Assembly: GCF_900167105.1 (NCBI RefSeq)
Contig: NZ_FUXE01000005.1
Location: 58,331 to 122,330, forward strand
Length of the DNA: 64,000 bases
Direction: 5' to 3'
DNA from: Porphyromonas circumdentaria
Lineage (GTDB): Bacteria; Bacteroidota; Bacteroidia; Bacteroidales; Porphyromonadaceae
Shown here: positions 28,515-38,355 of the stretch, one piece after another
How the letters are laid out: each line of letters begins with the position of its first letter
Position numbering within the stretch: position 1 is the first letter of the stretch
Notes under the pieces: generated by a model
The model's database searches: none
Told to the model about the DNA's origin: nothing
The model's input: only the letters and a program-made list of their open reading frames with translations
Position numbers and translations under genes: made by a program

Positions 28515-29234
28515 ATGACTACTCTCTATACCCCTACTCATTGCTCCCCAGAGGATTTTATCTCGATAAAAGACCTCCGCAAAAACTTTGACACTCTGGA
28601 AGTGCTAAAAGGGGTCAACTTATCCATTAGTAAGGGAGAAATCGTATCCATCGTAGGACCAAGCGGAGCTGGAAAGACAACGCTTTTGCAGATATTAGGC
28701 ACCCTTGATGCCCCTACCTCGGGAGAAGTTTGGATTAACGGTATAAATCCGCACACGCTACCCGAGAAGAAACAAGCTCTTTTCCGCAATAGAAAAATCG
28801 GTTTTGTGTTTCAGTTTCACGAGTTACTACCCGAGTTTTCCGCCCAAGAGAATATAGCTATTCCCGCAATGCTTGCAGGAGTGAAGCACAAAGAGGCCAT
28901 GAAAGATGCCGAAGAGATGCTTATAAGAATGGGGCTAAAAGAGCGGTTAAAGCATAAACCACGAGAACTGTCGGGGGGAGAAAAACAGCGTGTAGCCGTA
29001 GCGCGCGCACTCATTAACCGACCCGATGTGCTACTGGCAGATGAACCCTCGGGTAGCTTGGATAGCAATAATAAAGAGGAATTGCACCAACTCTTCTTTC
29101 AATTACGAGAAGAATTACAACAAACCATCGTCATCGTTACACACGACGAACATCTATCCCATCTAACAGACCGACGTATAGAACTCGTAGATGGAACGAT
29201 TGTCTCCATAACCTCTTCTCTGCATGAGCTATAA
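28515..29234 (+). CDS. LolD-like ABC transporter ATP-binding protein
   Basis: A 239-residue ATPase with Walker [11 protein letters not shown]-loop in FVFQFHELL, signature LSGGEKQR, Walker [13 protein letters not shown] and H-loop VTHD. The sequence is of the MacB/LolD group that works with FtsX-like permeases. No permease is adjacent, so its partner must be elsewhere; LolCE-type lipoprotein release is the most likely job. It begins 1 bp after tcdA and overlaps the next gene by 11 bp. Confidence 0.88.
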   Translation: MTTLYTPTHCSPEDFISIKDLRKNFDTLEVLKGVNLSISKGEIVSIVGPSGAGKTTLLQILGTLDAPTSGEVWINGINPHTLPEKKQALFRNRKIGFVFQFHELLPEFSAQENIAIPAMLAGVKHKEAMKDAEEMLIRMGLKERLKHKPRELSGGEKQRVAVARALINRPDVLLADEPSGSLDSNNKEELHQLFFQLREELQQTIVIVTHDEHLSHLTDRRIELVDGTIVSITSSLHEL

Positions 29235-29913
29235 CTTTTTCCATTTCAACAGAGGGGATAGGATGGTACTACTACTGCTTTCTCTCCTTTTCCTCGGGGG
29301 AATTTTCCTCTTTCTCTTCTCCTCACAGGGGAAAGCCGACAAGCTATCTTCGGCTCAAAGCAGTACTACAAGAACTCTCCTTACGCAGCAAGAGTGCGAT
29401 ACTCAACCCGACCCAGTAATTCATAAAGGGACAAAAAACGATACCCTCGAAACCAACGATCACTATGTAGGGCCTCCCGAGCCTCTTACCTATAAACCTA
29501 AGAAACGTATCCCCAAAGGGGTTATCTTAGATCTTAATACGATCGACTCAACTACGCTCACTCAAATACCAGGCATAGGTCCCACCTTTGCACGTCGCAT
29601 AGTAGCCTACCGCGAGCGTTTAGGAGGCTATTACACGGTACTACAACTACAAGAAGTGTATGGAATGACACAAGAGAGGTATGATGAAATCAAGCCCTAT
29701 TTCTCGATAGCTTCCGCTCCCCAACCTATCTTGTGGGACACGATTTCCTACCACGCTATTCCTCGACATCCCTACCTCAACTATCTGCAAAGGGCTGCTT
29801 TGGAGCGCATTCTCTACAGAGACGGCAGTATCGAGAACTGGCAACAACTCAAAAACCTATCGGAATTTACCGTAGAAGACAGCATAAGACTTAGTCACTA
29901 CTTTTCATTCTAA
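29224..29913 (+). CDS. Helix-hairpin-helix protein, ComEA-like
   Basis: A 229-residue protein with one N-terminal membrane helix (about 14-34), a polar linker, then a helix-hairpin-helix region beginning [35 protein letters not shown], typical of DNA-binding ComEA-like proteins. A second, weaker HhH-like stretch ([25 protein letters not shown]) follows. It may bind DNA outside the cytoplasmic membrane; a role in uptake is inference. It overlaps the LolD-like gene by 11 bp. Confidence 0.82.
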   Translation: MSYNFFHFNRGDRMVLLLLSLLFLGGIFLFLFSSQGKADKLSSAQSSTTRTLLTQQECDTQPDPVIHKGTKNDTLETNDHYVGPPEPLTYKPKKRIPKGVILDLNTIDSTTLTQIPGIGPTFARRIVAYRERLGGYYTVLQLQEVYGMTQERYDEIKPYFSIASAPQPILWDTISYHAIPRHPYLNYLQRAALERILYRDGSIENWQQLKNLSEFTVEDSIRLSHYFSF

Positions 29914-29931
29914 CCCTTTTATCAAAAAGCT

Positions 29932-30546
29932 ATGCTAACAAAAATCTATCCCGATACTCCCAACTGGCACACCATCGACCAAATAGTAGCTCAACTCTTA
30001 GAAGGCAACCTTATCATATACCCCACAGGTATCGGATATGCCTATGGATGCTCTGCTTTGAAGCAGAGGGCTATCGAAAAGGTATGCGCCCTAAAAGGGG
30101 TAGACTGGCGTAAACATCGCTTGGCTGTCATGTGCCCTTCGATCAACTCTATACCAGAGTATGCCAAGGTAGATAACCGTGTATTCCAATACATGAAAGC
30201 CCACGAAAGAGAGCCGATAACCTATATCTTGCCCGCCAAATCGGAACTCCCCAAAATCTTACAAAACAATCACGAGATAGGGGTGCGCCTCTCACAACAT
30301 CCCGTTACGACATTACTCTTAGAGGCGTTGGGTTCTCCGCTACTTACCGCCTCCCTTCCCATTCGTCACGAAGAGGTTGAGTACCTTACCAACCCAGAGC
30401 TTATCGATGAGTGTTATGGCAAAGATGTGTACACGGTAGTTGATGGAGGAATTAGCGAGGGAGGATACACCTCTATTATCCGACTTACAGAGGGAGAAGA
30501 AGAGATTGTTCGAGAGGCTCAAATAGGTTTTTCTTCTCTTTTATAA
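29932..30546 (+). CDS. L-threonylcarbamoyladenylate synthase-type protein (Sua5/YciO/YrdC)
   Basis: A 204-residue protein of the Sua5/YciO/YrdC fold, with the N-terminal IYPTGIGYAYGCSALKQRAIEKVCALKG segment for binding and the ITYILPAKSELP and GVRLSQHP strands. Family members make threonylcarbamoyl-AMP for t6A synthesis, although YciO-like members may do something else. The canonical PTDT is altered to PTGI here, so a YciO-like paralogue is possible. It lies in one gene run with tcdA. Confidence 0.85.
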   Translation: MLTKIYPDTPNWHTIDQIVAQLLEGNLIIYPTGIGYAYGCSALKQRAIEKVCALKGVDWRKHRLAVMCPSINSIPEYAKVDNRVFQYMKAHEREPITYILPAKSELPKILQNNHEIGVRLSQHPVTTLLLEALGSPLLTASLPIRHEEVEYLTNPELIDECYGKDVYTVVDGGISEGGYTSIIRLTEGEEEIVREAQIGFSSLL

Positions 30547-30561
30547 CCCTACAAATAACCT

Positions 30562-32754
30562 ATGAAACCTACCTTTACATATATTTCTTACCTGCTGTTT
30601 GTTGCCCTATTGATGGGTATTATCATCGGATGTGCAAGACAAGCCTCTCCCGAGGGCGGTCCCTACGATATGATTCCTCCGAAGCTTGTACGAAGTGTAC
30701 CCGTAAACGAGGCAACCAACATTACTTCTAAAAAGATAAAACTCCGCTTCAATGAAAATGTGAAAGTAGAGAAGCAAAACGAAAAGGTCTTCTTCTCTCC
30801 TCCACAACAGACCCCTCCACGTATTTTACAGGGCACAGGCAAAACTATAACCGTGATTTACGAAGACGACTTGAAGCCGCACACAACCTATACAATCAAC
30901 TTCACCGATGCTATTGTCGACCTTAACGAAAACAATCCTTTAGAGGGGTTTGTCTTTGCTTTCTCAACGGGTTCTTCCATCGATACAATGCAGATACGAG
31001 GTAAAGTTATCGATGCGCAGAGCTTAGCCCCAGTTCCGAACATTCTTGTAGGGGTACACCCCGACGGGAGCGACACCCTTTTCCAAAAACGGCCTTTCGT
31101 AAGAGTAGCTCAAACCGATGGAGAGGGAGGTTTTACCATAACGCATCTTGCACCTGGGAGTTACCGACTTTTTGCGCTCAACGATTTAGACCACTCCTTT
31201 AGCTATAGTCAAAGGAGTGAGGGATTCGGTGTAGCAGAGCAACTCGTTACTGCAGTCTCCCCTTTAGTACAAAAGCGAGAAGAGGTCGAAACCAGAGTGC
31301 AAGAAGTCGAATCGGCAACGGATACACTCCCTGCGACAAAGGAAATGAGCCTACCCACTCCATCAATGACAGATAGCATTCGTACCGACTCTATCGCACA
31401 AAAAGACTCAATCGCCCTGCAACAAGAAGATGCCCATTTGAATCTACTCCTCTACTCTGTAGATGTACCCAAAAAACAATTCTTACAAAAGGGTCATCGC
31501 CCCGATTCCTTACGTCTTGTTTTTAACTTCAACGCTCCGATAGATTCATTACCCAAGGCTTCCCTGCTCGATTTGACGACCGAAACAAAGGAACTATCCC
31601 TACTACAACTCAACGAAGAACGAACCGAAGCTACCTATTGGATAGCCGATCCTACCCTATACCAAAGAGATACGTTAAACGTGCAGATCAGGTATAATGC
31701 GATAGACTCTTTAGAACAGACCTATATGCAAACGGATACACTATCGCTCATACATCGCAAAAAGGAAGTTCGCAACCGATCTCTTCTCAAAGGGATCAAT
31801 AGAGATTCACAAAACTCTTCTCCCGATTCGCTACAAAAAGATACGGAAACCTCCCCGATACACACCCTAACCGTTGAGCAAAAAAAGAGTAAGAGATGGT
31901 ATAAAGACTCCCCTCGAGATACAATACAATTTGCCGTAAACGAACCGATAGATCGTATCGACACGACCCGGATACACCTCTACTCGGTAAAAGACAGTAT
32001 AGAAACTCCCGAGCCCTTCTCGCTAAGAAAGATACCCCTCAATCCTTGTGGTGTAGAACTTATAACCAACTACAACTACGGCATAGAGTATAAACTGGTA
32101 GTCGACTCTGCCGCTATTGAGAGTATCTACTCGGGCATTAACAGTAAAAGTGAAATACCTTTTTCTATACAGAGTGAAGACAAGTTCGGAGCTGTCCAAC
32201 TCTCATTCCCCGAGCTTCCTCTGGAGGGGATTGTTTATATAGACCTATTGACCTCCAAGAATGAAACCCTCGCAACGTTTCAATTAAAGGATAGCATCTT
32301 ACAAATCAGCGATCTTCCCCCAGCTTCCTACTTTGCTCGTATGTGGATAGACCTCAACGACAATCATGTTTGGGACCCTGCCTCTTACCCTAAGAGAAGG
32401 GCAGAACCTGTCTATTTCTATCCGCAAGCCCTATCGGTACAAGCCAAATTTACCTCCGAAGAGGTTTGGCTCTTCAATAAACTCCCTCTTGAGAAACAGC
32501 GTCCCTCAGGTATGGAAAGCCCTTTCGGAGAGGTAAAAAACAATCAACAAGGACGGCGAGAGAAGAATCTGAACGAGGAGTATATCCAGCGCATGAGAGA
32601 GCGTTATGGTGATAAATGGAATCCCTCCAATAGAGACCGTAAGATATTAGGACTCCCGACACGAGCAGAGGAAAAAGCACAAAAAGCGGAAGAGAAAGAA
32701 GAGAAAGAAAAAGGAGGAAAGTCCAAAGAGAAGAAGGGAAAAACTGCTCCGTAA
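30562..32754 (+). CDS. Large lipoprotein with N-terminal Ig-like domain
   Basis: A 730-residue lipoprotein: N-terminal helix, then a lipobox IIIGC with Cys24, and a following SbsA-type Ig-like domain (PPKLVRSVPVNEATNITSKKIKLRFNENVKV). The family is common in Bacteroidetes, usually annotated only as Ig-like domain-containing. The middle region has a Ser/Thr/Asp-rich linker, later segments repeat beta-rich folds, and the C-terminus is a lysine/glutamate-rich tail (KAEEKEEKEKGGKSKEKK). Function unknown; likely anchored in the outer membrane. It starts 15 bp after the previous gene. Confidence 0.85.
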   Translation: MKPTFTYISYLLFVALLMGIIIGCARQASPEGGPYDMIPPKLVRSVPVNEATNITSKKIKLRFNENVKVEKQNEKVFFSPPQQTPPRILQGTGKTITVIYEDDLKPHTTYTINFTDAIVDLNENNPLEGFVFAFSTGSSIDTMQIRGKVIDAQSLAPVPNILVGVHPDGSDTLFQKRPFVRVAQTDGEGGFTITHLAPGSYRLFALNDLDHSFSYSQRSEGFGVAEQLVTAVSPLVQKREEVETRVQEVESATDTLPATKEMSLPTPSMTDSIRTDSIAQKDSIALQQEDAHLNLLLYSVDVPKKQFLQKGHRPDSLRLVFNFNAPIDSLPKASLLDLTTETKELSLLQLNEERTEATYWIADPTLYQRDTLNVQIRYNAIDSLEQTYMQTDTLSLIHRKKEVRNRSLLKGINRDSQNSSPDSLQKDTETSPIHTLTVEQKKSKRWYKDSPRDTIQFAVNEPIDRIDTTRIHLYSVKDSIETPEPFSLRKIPLNPCGVELITNYNYGIEYKLVVDSAAIESIYSGINSKSEIPFSIQSEDKFGAVQLSFPELPLEGIVYIDLLTSKNETLATFQLKDSILQISDLPPASYFARMWIDLNDNHVWDPASYPKRRAEPVYFYPQALSVQAKFTSEEVWLFNKLPLEKQRPSGMESPFGEVKNNQQGRREKNLNEEYIQRMRERYGDKWNPSNRDRKILGLPTRAEEKAQKAEEKEEKEKGGKSKEKKGKTAP

Positions 32755-32847
32755 CTTCTCCTAACAAGAGCGATAGCATATCGTGGAGGCCGTTGCCTGT
32801 TTTCTCCAAGTCTTTCGATACTTTTCTTGCCATGATACGATACAAGT

Positions 32848-34020
32848 ATGAATGATAAACTCTATTCAGAAAGGCTACGACGCCCTCTAAACATACTCTT
32901 GGCTATTGCGGCTCTTATCGTTGCTACAGTACCCATCTTGCTCTCGCAAAAACTGCACAAAAAGATGGTTTATGAGGAACGTGCCAAGATGGAACTCTGG
33001 GCATCCTCGACCGAAGCACTGGCAAGCAATGAAGCAGATGCTTCGCTCAATGTACTCCTCTCTATTATACGCTCGAATAAAACAATCCCCGTTATTCTCT
33101 GTAATAAAGAAGACTCTATTCTCTCCTATAACAACATCGAGCTGAAAGAGGGCATCGATACGCTCCAAAAACTCACCTATACATTAGAGAATTTCAAAAA
33201 ACGCTATCCCCCTATCGTTATAGACTTGGGAGAGGCGGGCAAACAGTATCTTTACTACTCAGACAGCTCTACGCTGAAAGAACTTTTCATCTTTCCCACC
33301 ATTCAGATCTTTATCTTCGTCTTCTTTGTTCTCATCCTTATTGTCGCTTGGTATCTGGCGCAAAAGAACGCTCAGAATAGACTTTGGATAGGACTTTCTA
33401 AGGAGACAGCTCATCAACTGGGCACTCCTATTTCCTCTCTCATGGCTTGGACAGAACTGCTTCAGGGCGAACTCCAAGACGGCACCCCTCTGGAGGAGAT
33501 GAACAAAGACATCGAGCGATTAAAAACGATAGCCCACCGCTTCCAGAAAATCGGCTCCGCCCCTCAGTACGAAGAGCGCAACCTCACGCAAGAAATCGTG
33601 CAAATAACCCAATACATGGAACAGCGCATCAGTAAAGAGGTGAGCATATTTTTAGATGTTCCTCAAAAGGGGGTTATCCTCATCAAACTAATTCCCTCTT
33701 TGTGGAGTTGGGTCATAGAAAACCTCATAAAGAATGCCGTCGATGCGATGAAGGGAAAGGGGGAGATCACCATAACTTTAGAGCAAAGAGGGCGTTATGC
33801 TTTAATAGACATCACGGATACGGGGAAAGGAATCCCTCCGAGATACCGCCGGAAGATATTTCATCCTGGCTTTACGACCAAGAAACATGGCTGGGGGCTT
33901 GGTTTATCCTTAGCACGCCGCATCGTAGAGGTTTATCACCATGGTAAAATCATGGTGCTGCGAAGTGAACTTGACGTGGGTACAACGTTTCGAATAAAAC
34001 TCCCCCTAACGAAAAACTAA
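32848..34020 (+). CDS. Orphan sensor histidine kinase
   Basis: A 390-residue membrane kinase: helix at about 15-33, a periplasmic sensor of about 110 residues, a second helix at about 150-170, then a kinase core. The H box is SKETAHQLGTPISS with phospho-acceptor His189. The N box (IENLIKNAVDAM), G1 (DTGKGIPP) and G2 (GWGLGLSLARR) are intact. No response regulator lies nearby, so its partner is unknown. It follows the lipoprotein gene by 93 bp and could be its envelope-stress sensor, but that is speculation. Confidence 0.9.
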   Translation: MNDKLYSERLRRPLNILLAIAALIVATVPILLSQKLHKKMVYEERAKMELWASSTEALASNEADASLNVLLSIIRSNKTIPVILCNKEDSILSYNNIELKEGIDTLQKLTYTLENFKKRYPPIVIDLGEAGKQYLYYSDSSTLKELFIFPTIQIFIFVFFVLILIVAWYLAQKNAQNRLWIGLSKETAHQLGTPISSLMAWTELLQGELQDGTPLEEMNKDIERLKTIAHRFQKIGSAPQYEERNLTQEIVQITQYMEQRISKEVSIFLDVPQKGVILIKLIPSLWSWVIENLIKNAVDAMKGKGEITITLEQRGRYALIDITDTGKGIPPRYRRKIFHPGFTTKKHGWGLGLSLARRIVEVYHHGKIMVLRSELDVGTTFRIKLPLTKN

Positions 34021-34302
34021 GCGACACCGCCTCGAAGCACAAAGGGAGAAAAGCCTCCCTATGGACAAAAAGCGACTCGAAACTCTTTCCTCTTGCTAAG
34101 AATACGCAGCATAGAAGTCTTGCCATCTCAAAGATAAAGAGTATGCCTGCCCGACAATTCTTTCTTTTCCTATTGAGAAAAACTTATCCTCTCTGCTCTC
34201 TTATATCAGTTCAATAAGGGAGTAAAACCCCCATTCTACCTCTTTAGAAACTGCATTTTACAGCTAAAAAAGTGGCTTTTATCGTGAGCAATTTTCTATT
34301 TT

Positions 34303-34386
34303 CAATCTACATATATGTATATTTAGATTGCGTTTATATATATCCAGATTGCATATATGTATATTCAATCTGAATATAAAGAATTA
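34303..34386. repeat. Array of four units with 21-bp period (array 2)
   Basis: Arms at 34303 (CAATCTA), 34324 (TAGATTG), 34345 (CAGATTG) and 34366 (CAATCTG) are exactly 21 bp apart. They form two 28-bp imperfect palindromes, each with perfect 7-bp inverted arms around an ATATATGTATATT-like centre. The arm sequences and the spacing match array 1 at 24216. Confidence 0.8.
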
Positions 34387-34508
34387 TACACGATCAAAAA
34401 GAAAATTCGTGGTACAAAAACATTAAAATACACCAGTGTATTGAGCAAGTCCAAGTCTCGAAAGGAAAGAATAGATGGGGAATTATGGAGAGGTCTCATA
34501 ACAACATT

Positions 34509-34540
34509 GCCCCTACTCTATAATAATATAGAATAGGGGC
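34509..34540. terminator. Hairpin after the LRR gene
   Basis: Arms 34509-34522 and 34527-34540 pair over 14 bp with one mismatch. It lies about 50 bp past the stop of the minus-strand LRR gene. Neither side has a T run, so it may stabilise the mRNA end and not terminate by itself. Confidence 0.5.
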
Positions 34541-34587
34541 AAACGCTACAAAACGTATCAACTACCTATTTACAGCTCTTCTCCTAA

Positions 34588-37377
34588 TCAATGTTTTACG
34601 AGAAACTTAGAAATATACTCTCCACGCTCTACTTTTGCCTTGATAACATAAGAGCCTTCTACCCAATTAGATGTATCAATAGAGGAGAGCCCTTGAAGTT
34701 GACAAACAAAATCTCCATTTAGAGTAAAAACAAAAGCCTCTAAATAATTACCATCAATATATACCACCCTATCGGCAACTGTCGGATAAACCAATATCCT
34801 CTCCTCTCTTGCTAAGACCTCTACCGTCGGAAGATCCTTTTCTCCATCGGTCATAATCCACTGTTTAGCATTAGCCTTGACACTAAGCTCTGGAGCATAT
34901 TTATTTGTCTCCTCTTCATTGGGGAAGTCGGCCTTATTGGTATAGACAATCATTCCCTTTTCATCTGCCGTTGCGGTTGGGAGTGTCTCAATCATTTTCA
35001 GAGCCTTTTCTACGGAGAATTTATTGAATGATATATCGACAAGTCTCAAACTATTACAGCCCGTAAAATCAAGTTGCTCAATATTATTGTGATTAAGGTC
35101 AATACCCTGCAAAAGTTGGCAACCAGAGGTCTTAACCGTGGTTAATGCATTAAAAGCAGCAGAAACAGACTCCAACTTTTTAAGCTGAGAAAGGTCGAGC
35201 AGAGAGAGTTTATTATCTCCACAACTCAAAACATTAAGCTCTGGAGTATGAGAGAGATCTATTTGTCCCATCTCGTTGGTAAAACAGTAGAGCTCTTTAA
35301 GATTGGGGCACATGGTTACATTCAAAGCCTTTAACTTATTGATGCTAAGGTTAATACTTTCCAACTTCTTATTTTCCGAGAGGTTAATTTCTTCCAGAGA
35401 GTTTTCCTTAAGATCTAGCTCCTTAAGTTCGCTATTTTTAGATAAATCAATAGAGGAAAATCTATTGTCAGATGCACTCAGTTCGATCAGTTTAGTCAGT
35501 TTAGCAAGCTCCAATGTTTGTAGTCTATTGCGCTTACAGTAGAGCTTCTCTATATTTGCATTCTCCGAAAGGTGCAAGGAAGTAAGACTGTTTTGATCGA
35601 CAGAGAGTGCTTTGAGGGCAGGAGCTTTAGCCAGACTAATGGTAGACAATCCATTGAACGAAGCATTTAACTCCTCTAGTTTGGGGAGTTCTCCGAGGAT
35701 AAAATTAGTAATCTCGTTCTCCATGAAATAAAGGTATCTCAGCTCGTTACAACCTGCCACATCGAGTTGTGTAAGCTTGTTCTGACTACAGTCGAGCAAC
35801 TCTATTTTATCGGCAGAAGAGCAATCAATCGTCGTAATCTTATTACTCTTACAATCGATGGCCAGCAGGCCCCCTTCTATGGTTATAAATTGGTCTTTTG
35901 CCGTTGTTTTAAGACTTATCGGTGTTAGTTTCGTAAGCTCTTTAGAGACCGTATACTTTTTGGGTTCCTCCTCTCCGATAGCAATCGTTATTTTATCTTC
36001 GACCCCAGCAAGACGTAGCAATACATTGCTTCCCGCCTCTGCGCCTATTTTCATTACAAAGCGAGGCTTTACATCGACAGGCCCAACGTCGAGAATCCAC
36101 CCCTTAGCAATAGCCTCTTTGAGGTGTGCCGTAGCGACGTTAGGATTACCCTCTACTAAAAACTTTTTCTTCCATGCTTTTTCAAAATCCAATACATGTA
36201 CCTCTGTTACGTTAGGTAGTTTTTCGATGATACTATTTATCTGAGCAACAGGGATATTGTTATGCTGGATATGACAGGCATAGAGTGCTTTGCAGTTTGT
36301 GGGAAGGAGTAAACTTGTGAGCAAGTTGTCATGGGCACGAAGGTCTCGAAGGGCTACATTGGAACTAAGATCAAGTGTAGTGAGCTTATTATTTTGGCAT
36401 TCAAGTTTTCCCAGTTTAACAAGTCCAGCCAAACCAAGAGAAGTAAGTTCATTGTTTTCTACAGCAAGAGAAGCTATTTCTGCAAAGCCCTCAAGGTTAA
36501 GTTCTGTAAGCAAATTATCATTTGCAGAGAGGGCTAGCAGGGCAGGACAATTTACAAGAGTGAGTTTTTTAAGTTGATTGCTTCCCACACTGACGTTTTG
36601 AAGTACCCCCATATCTTTTAATTCCAACTCTTGGAGGCGATTGTTAACCAAGTCTATCGAAATAAGTTTCTGCAACCCCGTAATCTTTAGCTCTGTCAAC
36701 AAATTCTTCCTCGCAGTAACGCTTGAAAGCTCCACGAGAGCACTAAGGTCAATAGAAGTAAGTTTGTTATTGGCAATCGATAGATTTTTCAAAGCCGTAT
36801 TGTCAGGGGCAAAGTTCCCTGCCAACAGGTTATCATCAAGAGAAATTTCTGTGAGTACAAAACAGTTTGAGAGATCTATACTCGTAAGCTGATTATTTGA
36901 AAGAAGAACACTGCCCAACTTTCTCCCCTTACTTAAGTCAATCGATGTAAGCTGATTATTTGACGCATTAAGAGACGTCAACTTAGAAGCCTCTGTCAAA
37001 TCCAACGTCTTAAGTGCTCCATTGGAACAGTCAAGAGAGAGCAGTTCGGTAGCATCCAGCACTTCGAGTTCTGTCAACTGGGCTTTGTCGAACTTTATCC
37101 CCTGTATATTTGTCCCATATATCCTTACCTCTTCCTTGTGATCGGTGCTGTAAACAGGATTAGGATAGGTGTAAGTCCCTGCCGTGTATTTCTTCTTAAT
37201 ACCGCTCCCCCAATCGACGTAAAACTCCCCATTGGGAGAGCTTACCTCAAAGTAAAGCATCTGTTTAGAAGCAATAGAAGTCTTAAAACGGAATGCAAGC
37301 ACATCTTGTGGCGACTGTGCTAAAACTGTGACAAATGCAAATAATGTCAGCAGTGAAAACAGTAAATTTTTTTTCAT
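34588..37377 (-). CDS. Leucine-rich-repeat surface protein with T9SS sorting domain
   Basis: A 929-residue secreted protein. The start at 37377 gives a signal peptide (MKKNLLFSLLTLFAFVTVLAQ region); an in-frame ATG nine codons earlier adds a second charged stretch and is less likely. The body has two blocks of leucine-rich repeats of about 20 residues each (pattern LTSIDLSxxxxLxxLxxxxN), separated by a linker near 440-490. The last 80 residues form a type IX secretion sorting domain (VYPTVADRVVYIDGN, VFTLNGDFV, EGSYVIKAKV, EYISKFLVKH). It resembles internalin-like P. gingivalis InlJ, a biofilm-related cargo. It is monocistronic. Confidence 0.9.
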   Translation of the reverse strand: MKKNLLFSLLTLFAFVTVLAQSPQDVLAFRFKTSIASKQMLYFEVSSPNGEFYVDWGSGIKKKYTAGTYTYPNPVYSTDHKEEVRIYGTNIQGIKFDKAQLTELEVLDATELLSLDCSNGALKTLDLTEASKLTSLNASNNQLTSIDLSKGRKLGSVLLSNNQLTSIDLSNCFVLTEISLDDNLLAGNFAPDNTALKNLSIANNKLTSIDLSALVELSSVTARKNLLTELKITGLQKLISIDLVNNRLQELELKDMGVLQNVSVGSNQLKKLTLVNCPALLALSANDNLLTELNLEGFAEIASLAVENNELTSLGLAGLVKLGKLECQNNKLTTLDLSSNVALRDLRAHDNLLTSLLLPTNCKALYACHIQHNNIPVAQINSIIEKLPNVTEVHVLDFEKAWKKKFLVEGNPNVATAHLKEAIAKGWILDVGPVDVKPRFVMKIGAEAGSNVLLRLAGVEDKITIAIGEEEPKKYTVSKELTKLTPISLKTTAKDQFITIEGGLLAIDCKSNKITTIDCSSADKIELLDCSQNKLTQLDVAGCNELRYLYFMENEITNFILGELPKLEELNASFNGLSTISLAKAPALKALSVDQNSLTSLHLSENANIEKLYCKRNRLQTLELAKLTKLIELSASDNRFSSIDLSKNSELKELDLKENSLEEINLSENKKLESINLSINKLKALNVTMCPNLKELYCFTNEMGQIDLSHTPELNVLSCGDNKLSLLDLSQLKKLESVSAAFNALTTVKTSGCQLLQGIDLNHNNIEQLDFTGCNSLRLVDISFNKFSVEKALKMIETLPTATADEKGMIVYTNKADFPNEEETNKYAPELSVKANAKQWIMTDGEKDLPTVEVLAREERILVYPTVADRVVYIDGNYLEAFVFTLNGDFVCQLQGLSSIDTSNWVEGSYVIKAKVERGEYISKFLVKH

Positions 37378-37782
37378 GATACATAGAATTATGTTTTTTT
37401 TCACTACGAGACAAATAGAAAGCTCTTCTCTCTATTTTCCTCTTCATCGGTGACGAAAGTAAACATTAAATTCCCTAAAGCAAAATAGGACTAAAACGAA
37501 ATTAAAAAGAAAAAAATCAGATTATTAATTAAGGATTAAGGGTATAATAAAAACAAACGACCCACACTATAATCCCTTATTCCACTATCAAATTAAGAAA
37601 ACAAAAAAAAAATCCCGCAATGAACAACAAACAAAACGCACAATAATTGATATTTATTTATATATTTGCAAAAACAAGAGGTAATTTCCTTGTAAATCTT
37701 GTCTTAGTAATACCAATAAACTCAAGGGAATACTCCTGAATATTAGAGAATTATATTATCAACATTAATAGAAAAAATAATT
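37378..37782. other. A/T-rich intergenic region between divergent genes
   Basis: No gene is seen. A plus-strand -7 motif, TATATTTG at 37661-37668, can serve the 37783 gene. Otherwise the sequence is poly-A rich. Confidence 0.55.
37661..37668 (+). promoter_or_regulatory. Bacteroidetes -7 motif (TATATTTG)
   Basis: A perfect TAnnTTTG about 115 bp before the start of the unknown gene at 37783. No -33 match at the consensus distance was found. Confidence 0.4.
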
Positions 37783-38355
37783 ATGGTACAGAAAATAAAC
37801 TCTCAAAGAAGTCTTCGTCGTGAAAGAGACTGTAAGGTTCATTTTAGATTAGGGGAAAATAAGGGTCTTGCTTCCATAAAAGTTTGCGGTTATCCTGAGT
37901 TGAAAAGAATTTATCCTCGTGTTGAATGGGTCTCAGGAAGAAGAAGGTGGCGGGAAATCTTTTATCCCAACAAGAAGATAAAAAATCCACCTCTTATTTT
38001 TGGAGGGTGGTTTTACCTAAAGGCAATAGAAGGAATCGAAAAGAATCTACTTACTTCTATCATAATAAATGAGAAACACATTAGAAATAGAAAAAACAAA
38101 TCCTATATCAAGCCTTTTTCAGAAAAGTGGGTTGTAGGGATTTATTTCCCAAAAGGCAAAGATACTTTTAAGGACAAATTCGACGAAAAATTAGCTGATC
38201 TCATAGGACCTCGCCCAAATATAGATATTGATCCTTATTTCCCATGGGGCATAATTATACCTCGTCTCTTGTATCGACCTGATATTCGAAAGGAGAAAGG
38301 TCTGATTTTCCTTTCACCGCAAAAAAACTACCTAAATGCAAAAAAACAAATCTAA
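37783..38355 (+). CDS. Hypothetical basic protein coupled to a radical SAM enzyme
   Basis: A 190-residue protein that I do not recognise. It has no signal peptide or membrane helix, is rich in Lys/Arg and in Trp, Tyr and Phe (for example SGRRRWREIFYPNKK and LIFGGWFYLKA), and contains Pro-rich segments such as GPRPNIDIDPYFPWG. It overlaps the radical SAM gene by 20 bp, so translation is probably coupled and function shared. It could be the substrate, leader-bearing precursor or recognition partner of that enzyme. Its codon use is visibly more A/T-rich than the neighbouring rpoC. Confidence 0.65.
   Translation: MVQKINSQRSLRRERDCKVHFRLGENKGLASIKVCGYPELKRIYPRVEWVSGRRRWREIFYPNKKIKNPPLIFGGWFYLKAIEGIEKNLLTSIIINEKHIRNRKNKSYIKPFSEKWVVGIYFPKGKDTFKDKFDEKLADLIGPRPNIDIDPYFPWGIIIPRLLYRPDIRKEKGLIFLSPQKNYLNAKKQI

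Larger units (their letters stand above)
34021..34587. other. Intergenic region between convergent genes
   Basis: No gene is seen in 567 bp. The region holds the second 21-bp-period array (34303-34386) and a hairpin (34509-34540) near the end of the LRR gene. Confidence 0.6.

Noticed and set aside
37378..37404. Upstream ATG for the LRR protein
   Set aside because: It adds nine residues before a second charged Met that begins a standard signal peptide.
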